Of a stretch of 19,297 nucleotides of DNA, positions 8,465 to 15,009 are shown piece by piece. The notes under the pieces were generated by a model. It was given only the letters and a program-made list of their open reading frames with translations. It made no database searches and was not told the DNA's origin. Made by a program: the position numbers and the translations under genes. This DNA is from Pseudomonadota bacterium (GTDB lineage: Bacteria; Pseudomonadota; Alphaproteobacteria; Rhizobiales; Rhizobiaceae), in contig JAEWOP010000121.1 of assembly GCA_023399635.1 (NCBI GenBank), positions 1-19,297 on the forward strand, written 5' to 3'. Positions within the stretch are counted from its first letter, which is position 1, and each line of letters starts with the position of its first letter.

Positions 8465-9478
8465 TCAGTGTCCTCCCTTCTCACTATTCGCCTGGCGGAT
8501 ATTCCAGATCATGATGGGCGTCACCGCCGCCATGAGAACAAGGGCGATCACTGCGCTTCGCCCGGAATCACCACCGCCGCGGAACATCCAATCGAACATC
8601 AGGTTGGCAAGCACCATGGTATTCCACTGGCCGTTGGTCATCGTCAGCACGATGTCGAATACCTTGAGAACGAGGATGGTGATGGTGGTCCAGACCACGG
8701 CGATCGTTCCCCAGATCTGCGGCACCATGATCTTCCAGAAGATCTGCCAGCCATTGGCGCCGTCTATCACCGCCGCTTCGATGGTTTCCTCAGGAATGCC
8801 CCGAAGAGCCGCCGACAGGATGACCATGGCGAAGCCGGTCTGGATCCAGATCAGGATGGCCATCAGGAAAAAGTTGTTCCAGAAGGGCAGCGCGATCCAG
8901 ACCTGCGGGTCGCCGCCGAAGAACTGGACAACCGCATTGAGCAGTCCGATCTGCGTTTCATTGCCGCCGCGGTATTCGTAGATGAATTTCCAGATGACCG
9001 AAGCACCGACGAATGAAATTGCCATCGGCATGAAGACCATGCTCTTGGCGATGTTGCCCCACCAGATGCGATCCGTCAGGACAGCGATGACCAGTCCGAA
9101 GAAGGTGCAGGTCGCCGGCACGACCGCCAGCCAAAGGATATTGTTGAAGATAGCCTGCCGAAATGCTGCGTCGAAGTAAGCCCATCGATAATTGGCGAGG
9201 CCGACGAAGGTGGTTCCTGAACGGTCATAGAAGGAGAGAATGAAGGTCGCGATCACTGGATAGACGAGGTATACGCCCAGCAGGATCAGCGCCGGTCCGA
9301 GGAAGAGCCAGGGGCGCACAAGGCTTCTGCGGTTCAGGTTGCGCGATGCCGCTTGAACATTGTCATCCGAGACAGGGAAGACGAATTGCAGAAGCTTGTC
9401 CGACAGCCAGTAGTACAATGCGCAGGCGAACACGCCGGCGATGACCACCCCCATGGCCGACACCATCTGATATGCCAT
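8465..9478 (-). CDS. aglF: Alpha-glucoside ABC transporter permease, MalF type
   Basis: An inner-membrane permease subunit of the alpha-glucoside importer. The 337-residue protein has an N-terminal hydrophobic segment (about residues 5-25), a short polar linker, then the usual binding-protein-dependent permease core beginning with RPWLFLGPALILL near residue 55. The EAA-loop EAAVIDGANGWQIFWKIMVP lies at 234-253. The ATG at 9478 is preceded by GGAGG with 7-base spacing. Its TGA (8467-8465) is separated by one base from the aglG start, so the two permeases are likely coupled and made in equal amounts. A 92-base spacer with a strong hairpin separates it from aglE. Confidence 0.93.
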   Translation of the reverse strand: MAYQMVSAMGVVIAGVFACALYYWLSDKLLQFVFPVSDDNVQAASRNLNRRSLVRPWLFLGPALILLGVYLVYPVIATFILSFYDRSGTTFVGLANYRWAYFDAAFRQAIFNNILWLAVVPATCTFFGLVIAVLTDRIWWGNIAKSMVFMPMAISFVGASVIWKFIYEYRGGNETQIGLLNAVVQFFGGDPQVWIALPFWNNFFLMAILIWIQTGFAMVILSAALRGIPEETIEAAVIDGANGWQIFWKIMVPQIWGTIAVVWTTITILVLKVFDIVLTMTNGQWNTMVLANLMFDWMFRGGGDSGRSAVIALVLMAAVTPIMIWNIRQANSEKGGH

Positions 9479-9533
9479 CCCGTCCCCTCCTCAGCCCCTT
9501 GTGAGGTCTAGTCTATTTCGAGCCTGTCCTGCA

Positions 9534-9559
9534 GGATCGCCCACGGATGTGAGCGACCC
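9534..9559 (-). promoter_or_regulatory. Intercistronic stem-loop between aglE and aglF
   Basis: Read on the - strand, arm GGGTCGCTCAC pairs along its full 11 bases with GTGGGCGATCC around a 4-base ATCC loop; two of the pairs are G-U. It lies just after the aglE stop and about 55 bases before aglF. No T-run follows, so it is more likely an mRNA 3'-end stabiliser or partial attenuator than a full terminator. Hairpins in this position are known in other sugar ABC operons (malE-malF), where they help keep binding protein in excess over permease. Confidence 0.6.
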
Positions 9560-9570
9560 TGTTTTGACGG

Positions 9571-10932
9571 TTAGTTCAGGCCGTCCCATGCATTCTGGAT
9601 ATCAGTCGCGACAGTCTGGGCATCCTTACCGCCGACGTAGTCGATCATGCCGGTCCAGAAGGCCCCTGCGCCGATCTTGCCAGGCATCAGGTCAGACGCA
9701 TCGAAGCGGAAGGTCGTGGCTGTTGTCAGGATTTCGCCCTGGCGCTTGAGCTGATCATTTGCGTAAGCCTCAAGGTTCACACTCTTGTATGGCGTCAGGA
9801 ATGCCGTCTGCGCCATCCAGACCTCATGCGCGATAGGGGTCTTCAGAAACTCGATGAAGGCCTGCGCAGCCGGTGAATCCTTGGTGATGGCAATCAGCGT
9901 GCCTGCGCCAAGAACCGGCGTACCCAGTTCTGGTTTGGAGGCGTAGGTCGGCATGTAGAAGAAGTCTGCATCCGTGCCGAGCTCTGTTCCTTCCGGAAAG
10001 AAGGAAGGGATGAAGGAGGCCTGGTGGTGGAGATAGCATTTCGGTGGGATATCGAAGAGCCCCTTCGGGCTGTCGCGGAAATCGGTCGAGGCGACCGCAG
10101 CAACACCGCCGCTGACATAGTCGTCGTTCTTGGCGATCTTGCCGAACTCTTCAATTGCTTCGACAACTGCGGGATCGTCGAACTTGATCTCGTTGGACAC
10201 CCACTTGTCATAGGTCTCTGCCGGCTGCGTGCGCAGCATCATGTCTTCCACCCAGTCGGTAGCTGGCCAGCCGGTTGCACCGCCTGAGCCAAGGCCGATG
10301 CACCATGGCACGCCGCCATCCTCCACGATCTGGTCGCTGAGCTTGATCAGGTCCTCCATGGTTTCTGGAACTTCGTAACCAGCCTCTTCGAAGTTTTCTG
10401 GCACATACCAGACGAGTGACTTCAGATCGGCCTTATACGGAAACGCATAGTAAGCCTCAGCGCCATCCTGACCCTTGTAGGTGCCGTATCCGATCCAGCT
10501 TTCGCCAGCACCGTAGTTCTCTTTCACCCAATTTGCCGTCTCTTCGCCGAGCGGCGTCAGAAAGCCTTTTGCGGCCAGATCGGTGAGAAGACCCGGCTGC
10601 GGGATGATCGCGATGTTCGGTGGAGATCCGGCTTGCGTGTCGATGACGATCTGCTGCTCGTAGTTTTCAGAGGAAGAGTAGCGGCCATCGACACCGGTGG
10701 CGGCATTGAAGTACGCCAGAACGCTGTTGAAAAGGACCTCATCCTCACCGCGCCAAGGCCCAAACAGCGTCAGGCTTTGCCCCTGCAGATCGCCATGAGC
10801 TGCCTTGAAATCTTCATAGCTCTGCCAGTTGAAACGTGACTCTTCGCCCGGCGCGAATTTGAGTTCCTGTGCTCCGGCATTGCTCGCGATCAGCACGCCG
10901 AAAGCGGCGCTCATCAAGAGTGCTCTCTTCAT
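9571..10932 (-). CDS. aglE: Alpha-glucoside ABC transporter periplasmic binding protein
   Basis: The extracytoplasmic solute-binding protein that captures alpha-glucosides and delivers them to AglFG. The 453-residue protein begins with a Sec signal peptide: basic MKR, a hydrophobic core, and the likely cleavage site AGA|QE after residue 21. The mature part fits the family 1 solute-binding fold, with LTLFGPWRGEDE near residues 54-65 and later PFKYADLK-like hinge segments (visible as FPYKADLKSLVWYVPENFEEAGYE in shortened form: FPYKADLK, then WYVPENF). The ATG at 10932 has GGAG eight bases upstream. It is the first gene of aglEFGAK. The 233-base region upstream must hold the operon promoter, unless the operon is read through from folD. 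Confidence 0.93.
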   Translation of the reverse strand: MKRALLMSAAFGVLIASNAGAQELKFAPGEESRFNWQSYEDFKAAHGDLQGQSLTLFGPWRGEDEVLFNSVLAYFNAATGVDGRYSSSENYEQQIVIDTQAGSPPNIAIIPQPGLLTDLAAKGFLTPLGEETANWVKENYGAGESWIGYGTYKGQDGAEAYYAFPYKADLKSLVWYVPENFEEAGYEVPETMEDLIKLSDQIVEDGGVPWCIGLGSGGATGWPATDWVEDMMLRTQPAETYDKWVSNEIKFDDPAVVEAIEEFGKIAKNDDYVSGGVAAVASTDFRDSPKGLFDIPPKCYLHHQASFIPSFFPEGTELGTDADFFYMPTYASKPELGTPVLGAGTLIAITKDSPAAQAFIEFLKTPIAHEVWMAQTAFLTPYKSVNLEAYANDQLKRQGEILTTATTFRFDASDLMPGKIGAGAFWTGMIDYVGGKDAQTVATDIQNAWDGLN

Positions 10933-10970
10933 TTCAACTTCTCCCTAGTGTCCTACCCCGAAATCTTCTT

Positions 10971-10999
10971 CCGGCGACCATGCATGCGGAGGGCGCCGG
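10971..10999. promoter_or_regulatory. Inverted repeat upstream of aglE, possible operator
   Basis: Six-base arms CCGGCG (10971-10976) and CGCCGG (10994-10999) enclose a 17-base interval that itself contains the palindrome CATGCATG. It lies about 40-70 bases before aglE and downstream of the candidate promoter, where a repressor could bind. I see no match to a known regulator site, and in GC-rich DNA six-base arms can arise by chance. Confidence 0.2.
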
Positions 11000-11012
11000 C
11001 TTCTTGATCTTC

Positions 11013-11044
11013 AGTAAGGTGTTCTTCTTCCACAGGGAGTCAAG
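11013..11044 (-). promoter_or_regulatory. Candidate aglE operon promoter
   Basis: On the - strand, CTTGAC (11044-11039) matches the alphaproteobacterial housekeeping -35 box exactly. The only -10-like candidate is CTTACT, about 20 bases further on, a weak match to CTATAT at longer than ideal spacing. It would start transcription about 70-80 bases before the aglE ATG, inside the folD-aglE spacer. This is a by-eye prediction. Confidence 0.3.
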
Positions 11045-11165
11045 GGCAGTCGAGAAGGGCTGATCTGCCTTGGAGAGGAGGCTGGATGGGCGGCTTAGCG
11101 CCTTGATCATAGCGCAGGAACACTCACCAGCCGGTGGCCATCGCAAAGAATGGTCGGGTGACGGA

Positions 11166-12065
11166 TCAGAATTTGGGTCCCGGACGGCCGGCGACACGAT
11201 GTGCCGCCACCACCGTGTTCGCCATCAACATCGCGATGGTCATGGGGCCGACACCGCCCGGCACGGGGGTGATCGCCCCTGCCACCGCGGCGCATTCGTC
11301 ATAGGCGACATCGCCGGTGATCTTTGTCTTGTCGTGGCCTTTTTCCGGAGCGGGGACTCGGTTGATGCCCACGTCGATCACCGTTGCGCCGGACTTCACC
11401 CACTCGGCCTTGATCATGTGCGGTCGGCCGATCGCCGCGACCAGGATATCGGCGCCGCGGCAGATGCCGGCGAGGTCCTTGCTGCGCGAATGCGCCATGG
11501 TGACGGTCGCATTGCTGGCAAGGAGCAGGAGCCCCATTGGCTTTCCAAAAAGGTTCGAGCGTCCGATGACGACTGCATTCAGACCTGAGAGGTCGGTTCC
11601 GTGAATCCTGTTGATGAGGATAAGGGCGCCGGCGGGCGTGCAGGAAATGAGGCCGCTGGCAAGATCGCCGGTCGCGAGCTTGCCGGCGTTGACGAAATTC
11701 AGGCCATCGACGTCCTTCTCCGGAGCAATCGATTGGATGACGGGCTCGGCGTTCAGATGGCGCGGCAGCGGCAGTTGCACCAGAATGCCGTGGATCGCGG
11801 GGTCGGCATTGAGCTCAGCGACAAGCCTTTCAAGATCTTCCTGCGTTGTTTCCTCAGGAAGGCTGTGCTGAATGGAGTTGAACCCACACTGCTTCGCCAT
11901 TTTGCTCTTGGAATTGACATAGGCATGGCTGGCGGGGTCGTTCCCTACGATGACAACAGCGAGGCCAGGCTTCAAACCTGTCTCGCGTTCGAGCGTGGCT
12001 GCAGCGCCGGTCACCGTTTCAATGATCGATGCTGCTGCCTGCTTACCATCGATGATTTGCGCCAC
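11166..12065 (-). CDS. folD: Bifunctional methylenetetrahydrofolate dehydrogenase / methenyltetrahydrofolate cyclohydrolase
   Basis: Interconverts 5,10-methylene-, 5,10-methenyl- and 10-formyl-tetrahydrofolate, supplying one-carbon units for purine and formyl-methionine synthesis in the cytoplasm. Signatures are VGNDPASHAYVNSK with catalytic Tyr49 and Lys53, QLPLP, PEKDVDGLN, the dinucleotide-binding VIGRSNLFGKPM (normally GRSxxVGKP), and the C-terminal TPVPGGVGPMT. I start at the GTG at 12065: AAGGGG lies 8 bases before it, giving MAQIIDGK and 299 residues. A TTG two codons upstream (12071) is only two bases from that site. It is on the same strand as the flagellar operon upstream (137-base gap) and the agl operon downstream, with no functional tie to either. 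A weak CTTGCA/CTAAGG pair lies upstream, so an own promoter is plausible. Confidence 0.95.
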   Translation of the reverse strand: MAQIIDGKQAAASIIETVTGAAATLERETGLKPGLAVVIVGNDPASHAYVNSKSKMAKQCGFNSIQHSLPEETTQEDLERLVAELNADPAIHGILVQLPLPRHLNAEPVIQSIAPEKDVDGLNFVNAGKLATGDLASGLISCTPAGALILINRIHGTDLSGLNAVVIGRSNLFGKPMGLLLLASNATVTMAHSRSKDLAGICRGADILVAAIGRPHMIKAEWVKSGATVIDVGINRVPAPEKGHDKTKITGDVAYDECAAVAGAITPVPGGVGPMTIAMLMANTVVAAHRVAGRPGPKF

Positions 12066-12202
12066 GTCCAATCCCCTTGTTCAAACCGAAGCTGATCTAC
12101 ATCTTCGAGCACGTTGAGGGCTATGCCTTAGCTTCGCCCAGCAGCCAAATGCAAGGGAGACGCCTAAATTAGGTCCGTGGATCGCTTGCAATACGTCAGA
12201 GA

Positions 12203-12742
12203 TCAATGCCCGGCGGCGGCGGCGGGCTCTTCCACAACAACCCCTTCGACGATCTTGGTCGGCTGAACCGGTCGCTTGCCTTCGCGCGCAACGTTGGTCC
12301 TGATGTCTTCCTTGGAGAGGAAGTCGAGCTGCTCGACCAGGACTTCAGCAACCACGCCCTCGCCGAGGCGCCGGTTCATGTCGTCCTTGATGCGCGAGCG
12401 GAACACCTCAAGATCGAAAGCGCCTGGATTGCCCAGATCGACCATCTTTTCTCCTACCAGCAACGTGAACAACTGGTCAGTCGTATATTCCGTGATTGGC
12501 AACTCGATGCCCTTGATCTTCTCCTTGTCCATCGTGAAGGAAAAGCGGCCAAGGAAGTAGCCAGTGATCACACCGTTGGAGATCACCGGGATTGTCAGCG
12601 ACTCTCCCCGCACGAGCTGAAGCGCCTCCTTCTTGGCGGCCTCCTCATCGACAGGCGTCGGAATTGACATCTGCACGGAGAAATAGACCGCGGCGAGCGT
12701 GACGAGGCAGACCCAGAGGCCAGTGAGGAGAAGCTTCAGCAT
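12203..12742 (-). CDS. FliL-like single-pass membrane protein of flagellar operon
   Basis: A 179-residue protein with one N-terminal membrane anchor (about residues 3-23), no cleavage site that I can see, and a periplasmic domain of about 155 residues ending in an alanine-rich tail. The segment from DLEVFRSRIKDDMNRRLGEG to VVAEVLVEQLDFL (about residues 109-142) has the pattern of helix, Asn-containing helix and final strand seen at the end of FliL-type proteins that sit around the stator. The similarity is by eye and weak, so the family call is tentative; it could be an uncharacterised rhizobial flagellar protein. Its ATG overlaps the stop of the preceding FlgN-like gene by one base (TGATG). 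It is the last gene of the flagellar run. Confidence 0.6.
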   Translation of the reverse strand: MLKLLLTGLWVCLVTLAAVYFSVQMSIPTPVDEEAAKKEALQLVRGESLTIPVISNGVITGYFLGRFSFTMDKEKIKGIELPITEYTTDQLFTLLVGEKMVDLGNPGAFDLEVFRSRIKDDMNRRLGEGVVAEVLVEQLDFLSKEDIRTNVAREGKRPVQPTKIVEGVVVEEPAAAAGH

Positions 12743-13131
12743 CAGTTGTCGCTGTAGAGAAATTGTTCCTGGGTATAGGTGCCATCACCGTCCGCATCGC
12801 GGGCGGCGTTCTTGAGGATGTCCGCCACAGCGCGCACCGCATGAAGATGGGCTTCGACGCGACGCGCGTTGAGCGCCAGCTTCTCTTTCAGCGTGTGCAT
12901 CTGGTCGATGTGGGCGCCTGCGAGTTCCTCTGGATCAGTGCTTCGAAACAGCATGGTGAGTTCATAGAGGCAGCGGCTCTTGTGGGCATTCGAGACCTTG
13001 AGGTCGAACTGAGGGTCGCTCCCGATCCGCTGGTTTTCATTATCGACGATCATTTCAAGCCGCCCGAGCACAGTCTTGATGCGGTGATCCTGAGTTACGA
13101 CTTCCATATTTCCTGCCCCGTTGGTGGTCAT
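12742..13131 (-). CDS. FlgN-like helical protein, probable flagellar export chaperone
   Basis: A 129-residue, almost wholly helical, soluble protein with no signal or membrane segment. The pattern KSRCLYELTMLFR followed by LKEKLALNARRVEAHLHAVRAVADIL resembles the alphaproteobacterial FlgN type, in which an Asn-rich second helix precedes the hook-protein-binding C-terminus; the last residues are GTYTQEQFLY. FlgN chaperones FlgK and FlgL to the export gate, and flgL is in this operon, so the role fits. The identification rests on this resemblance and on context. I chose the ATG at 13131, one base after the stop of the rod-binding gene, with GAGG six bases upstream. A GTG at 13143 would overlap that gene. 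Its own stop overlaps the start of the next gene by one base. Confidence 0.55.
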   Translation of the reverse strand: MTTNGAGNMEVVTQDHRIKTVLGRLEMIVDNENQRIGSDPQFDLKVSNAHKSRCLYELTMLFRSTDPEELAGAHIDQMHTLKEKLALNARRVEAHLHAVRAVADILKNAARDADGDGTYTQEQFLYSDN

Positions 13132-13132
13132 G

Positions 13133-13687
13133 TCAGGCCTCACTCTGCTTGGCTTCCGAAAGCCCGAGAACCTGGCGTTCGAAATCTGTCACCAGCCTCA
13201 TGGCGTGACTGCGGTCATCTTCATCCGTGGCCGCATTGACAACCTTGCCCTCGCTTCTGGCCAGAGCCTGCGAATACATCTGCTCGGCGATGCCAACCCC
13301 GCCTGTCTTCGACATGCCTTCGGCGATCTGCTCGGCCATCATGCTTTTCCAGAATTCGCCTGCAGAGCCTTTGCCGTATACCTGCTCGCTGTCGCTTGGC
13401 AGCATCGAGCTGATGAAATTCTGAAGGATGCTCGCTTCAAACTTGCGATACTCCTCAGGCATTTCCGCCATCTGCTTGCTGGGTGCAGCATTGCCGAGAC
13501 CGGCCTTGGTCGCCGGCTGGGAAACGATATCCATTGCGGCACCGAAGCCTGCACCCGCTTCCGCAAGGCTGTTTGCCGCGAAGGCTGCCTTGTTTGCCTT
13601 CAGCTTCGCCTGCGCCGCCTGAACCTCAGTCGGGTCCGCAGCCCGCACAACATCGAGAACAAGGTCGCTGGGAGGAGAGATTGCCAC
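13133..13687 (-). CDS. Rod-binding protein (FlgJ N-terminal type)
   Basis: Predicted to help assemble the flagellar rod. It contains the FlgJ N-terminal rod-binding domain at about residues 80-140, with FEASILQNFISSMLP, the YGKGSAGEFWKSMMAEQIAEGM stretch (shortened here as GEFWKSMMAEQIAEGM) and GIAEQMY. It lacks the C-terminal muramidase domain of enteric FlgJ, as is usual in alphaproteobacteria, where a separate lytic enzyme opens the wall. I prefer the GTG at 13687, giving 184 residues starting MAISPPSDLVLDVV, because GAAGGA lies six bases upstream. An ATG at 13705 and a TTG at 13723 are alternatives without a good ribosome site. A 121-base spacer separates it from the preceding coiled-coil gene. 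Confidence 0.82.
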   Translation of the reverse strand: MAISPPSDLVLDVVRAADPTEVQAAQAKLKANKAAFAANSLAEAGAGFGAAMDIVSQPATKAGLGNAAPSKQMAEMPEEYRKFEASILQNFISSMLPSDSEQVYGKGSAGEFWKSMMAEQIAEGMSKTGGVGIAEQMYSQALARSEGKVVNAATDEDDRSHAMRLVTDFERQVLGLSEAKQSEA

Positions 13688-13766
13688 GTTATTTCCTTCC
13701 GCCATGGGTGTGGCCAGAGCCAATCAGGCTGCAGTGCCACAACAACATTTTGAACTGGTGCGTATG

Positions 13767-13791
13767 CCGGGTCCGCTTGTCTAAGCACCGG
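13767..13791 (-). promoter_or_regulatory. Nested inverted repeat in the spacer before the rod-binding gene
   Basis: In the 121-base gap between the coiled-coil gene and the rod-binding gene, arms CCGG and CCGG enclose an inner GCTT/AAGC stem around a four-base loop. The remaining spacer shows no credible small gene. It could be an mRNA processing or stability structure; the paired segments are short and support is weak. Confidence 0.25.
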
Positions 13792-13808
13792 TCATACCGT
13801 CGGCAGGA

Positions 13809-14222
13809 CTATGACGTGCGAAGCTTGCTGGAGGCTGGCGAAGACAGCGTTATCTCCAGGAGATCGTAGATGGCCTGATCGGCGGCTTCCCGATCCTCCC
13901 GATCGCGCGCTTCTTTCATGTGCTCTTCAAGCCGATCCGCTTTGGTGCGTTCCTTAAGCACCTTGTTTTCCTGGATCTGCTGCACGTTCTCGAGCTGCTG
14001 CTCCTTGATCGTCAGCCGTCCAAAGCGCTCGGCATAGTGTTGTGAGAACTGTCGATGCACCGGCTCCAGCGAACCGATTGCATGGATAACCTCCTCCATC
14101 GACTGGGCGATTTCCGCACGATGGCGCGTGGTTGCCGCCAGTTCGCTTTCCGCCATAGCCTCAAGATGCCGTTGCACCGCCACCAGTCTCTTGAGCTTCT
14201 TGGATCGGTCGAGCTCTGCCAT
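13809..14222 (-). CDS. Coiled-coil protein of flagellar operon, FliJ-like in shape
   Basis: A 137-residue charged protein that is nearly all helix. Long stretches such as KKLKRLVAVQRHLEAMAESELA and QIQENKVLKERTKADRLEEHMK (each given in part) show heptad-like spacing and suggest an antiparallel coiled coil. No signal peptide or membrane segment is seen. Size and composition resemble FliJ, the stalk protein of the flagellar export ATPase, but I see no diagnostic motif, so this is inference from shape and place. It starts at the ATG at 14222, seven bases after the fliR stop, with GAGG upstream that overlaps that stop. Fifteen extra upstream codons overlap fliR and look like a different frame of it. 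Confidence 0.7.
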   Translation of the reverse strand: MAELDRSKKLKRLVAVQRHLEAMAESELAATTRHRAEIAQSMEEVIHAIGSLEPVHRQFSQHYAERFGRLTIKEQQLENVQQIQENKVLKERTKADRLEEHMKEARDREDREAADQAIYDLLEITLSSPASSKLRTS

Positions 14223-14229
14223 AGCGCCC

Positions 14230-14982
14230 TCAAAACGACAGGAAAACGGCCGCGAAGCCGTCGGCAAATTGGCGGATGAAGGCGGCGATGGACAGATACA
14301 GGAGGAAGAGACCGCCCGTGATCAAGAAAGGCGTGGAGATGAAGAAGACCGGGATCTGTGGCGCGAGTTTGTTGATCAGCCCGATCCCGACGTTAAACAT
14401 CAACCCATAGATCAGGAAGGGGCTCGCGATCCGAAGCATCAGATCCGTCGTGGCGCGTAACGTGTCGGTGAGCGTGATCAGCATTTTCTGCGGGTCGATC
14501 ACGTCGCCGAGCGGGGTCGCTGCGTATGACTCGACCAGAGCACGGAATACCACGTGGTGGAAATCCAGCATGAAGAGCATCAGAAGCGCACTGAAGCTCA
14601 AGAGGTTGGTCAGCTGATTTTCCGAGACGTCTTCGATGACGTCTGCGCCGCCTGGCGCGGTGAAGCCGATCGACATCGTGAGAATTGCGCCTGCATACTG
14701 CATCCCGAGAGTGTAAAGACGGGCGATGAGGCCGTAGACGACCCCGATGGCCGTTTCGCTGACAATCAGTCCGATATAAAGGGGACCCGGCGACGACGCA
14801 CGCGGGTAGATCATGTCCCAGAGCAGCGGCAGGACAGCGATGGAGACCGCTACGGCCACCAGCAGGCGCACGTTTGTCGGCACGCGGGCGCTGCCGAAGC
14901 CTGGCAACACCATGATGCAGCCGCCCATGCGGCAGAACGCCAGAAAAAGCGCGAGAATAGTCCCTTGCGGGTCGAGAAGCAT
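14230..14982 (-). CDS. fliR: Flagellar biosynthesis protein FliR
   Basis: An inner-membrane component of the flagellar type III export gate, assembling with FliP and FliQ. The 250-residue, very hydrophobic protein has about six membrane segments. Family stretches include LFLAFCRMGGCIMVLPGFG near the N-terminus, GLIVSETAIGVVYGL, and LGMQYAGAILTMSIGFTAPGG (in part), and the length is typical. The ATG at 14982 is preceded by AAGGG. It lies 26 bases after the flhA stop. Just upstream and in the same frame is a short ATG-to-TAA reading frame that partly duplicates the start of fliR (see the separate entry). The downstream coiled-coil gene begins seven bases after the fliR stop. Confidence 0.95.
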   Translation of the reverse strand: MLLDPQGTILALFLAFCRMGGCIMVLPGFGSARVPTNVRLLVAVAVSIAVLPLLWDMIYPRASSPGPLYIGLIVSETAIGVVYGLIARLYTLGMQYAGAILTMSIGFTAPGGADVIEDVSENQLTNLLSFSALLMLFMLDFHHVVFRALVESYAATPLGDVIDPQKMLITLTDTLRATTDLMLRIASPFLIYGLMFNVGIGLINKLAPQIPVFFISTPFLITGGLFLLYLSIAAFIRQFADGFAAVFLSF

Positions 14983-15009
14983 CAGTACGATCCCTTACGG
15001 GTCGATCAT
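14961..15009 (-). repeat. In-frame partial duplication of the fliR start, leaving a four-residue leader
   Basis: Fifteen bases at 14961-14975 and 14991-15005 are identical except for one position and are exactly 30 bases apart. On the - strand the upstream copy reads ATG ATC GAC CCG TAA from 15009 to 14995 (M-I-D-P-stop), in frame with fliR, whose own start encodes M-L-L-D-P-Q-G. The leader ATG shares its A with the flhA stop (TGATG). The single difference turns CAA (Gln) into TAA. The TAAGGGA so created in the upstream copy also serves as a ribosome site for the ATG at 14982. Confidence 0.75.

Noticed and set aside
8285..9016. Open frame of 243 codons on the + strand opposite aglF/aglG
   Set aside because: Spans two certain permease genes in antisense; His/Asp/Arg-rich sequence without any motif.
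10934..11197. Possible 87-codon gene between folD and aglE on the - strand
   Set aside because: It overlaps the end of folD, has no ribosome site of note, shows no recognisable motif, and covers the likely aglE promoter region.
12066..12202. Search for a terminator at the end of the flagellar operon and a palindrome CCTAAATTAGG (12163-12173)
   Set aside because: No stem followed by a T-run was found. The 11-base palindrome is too short for a terminator and matches no regulator site I know.
13723..13740. TGGCAC on the - strand upstream of the rod-binding gene, resembling half of a sigma-54 promoter
   Set aside because: The required GC ten bases after the GG is absent (TG is found instead), so it does not fit the -24/-12 pattern.
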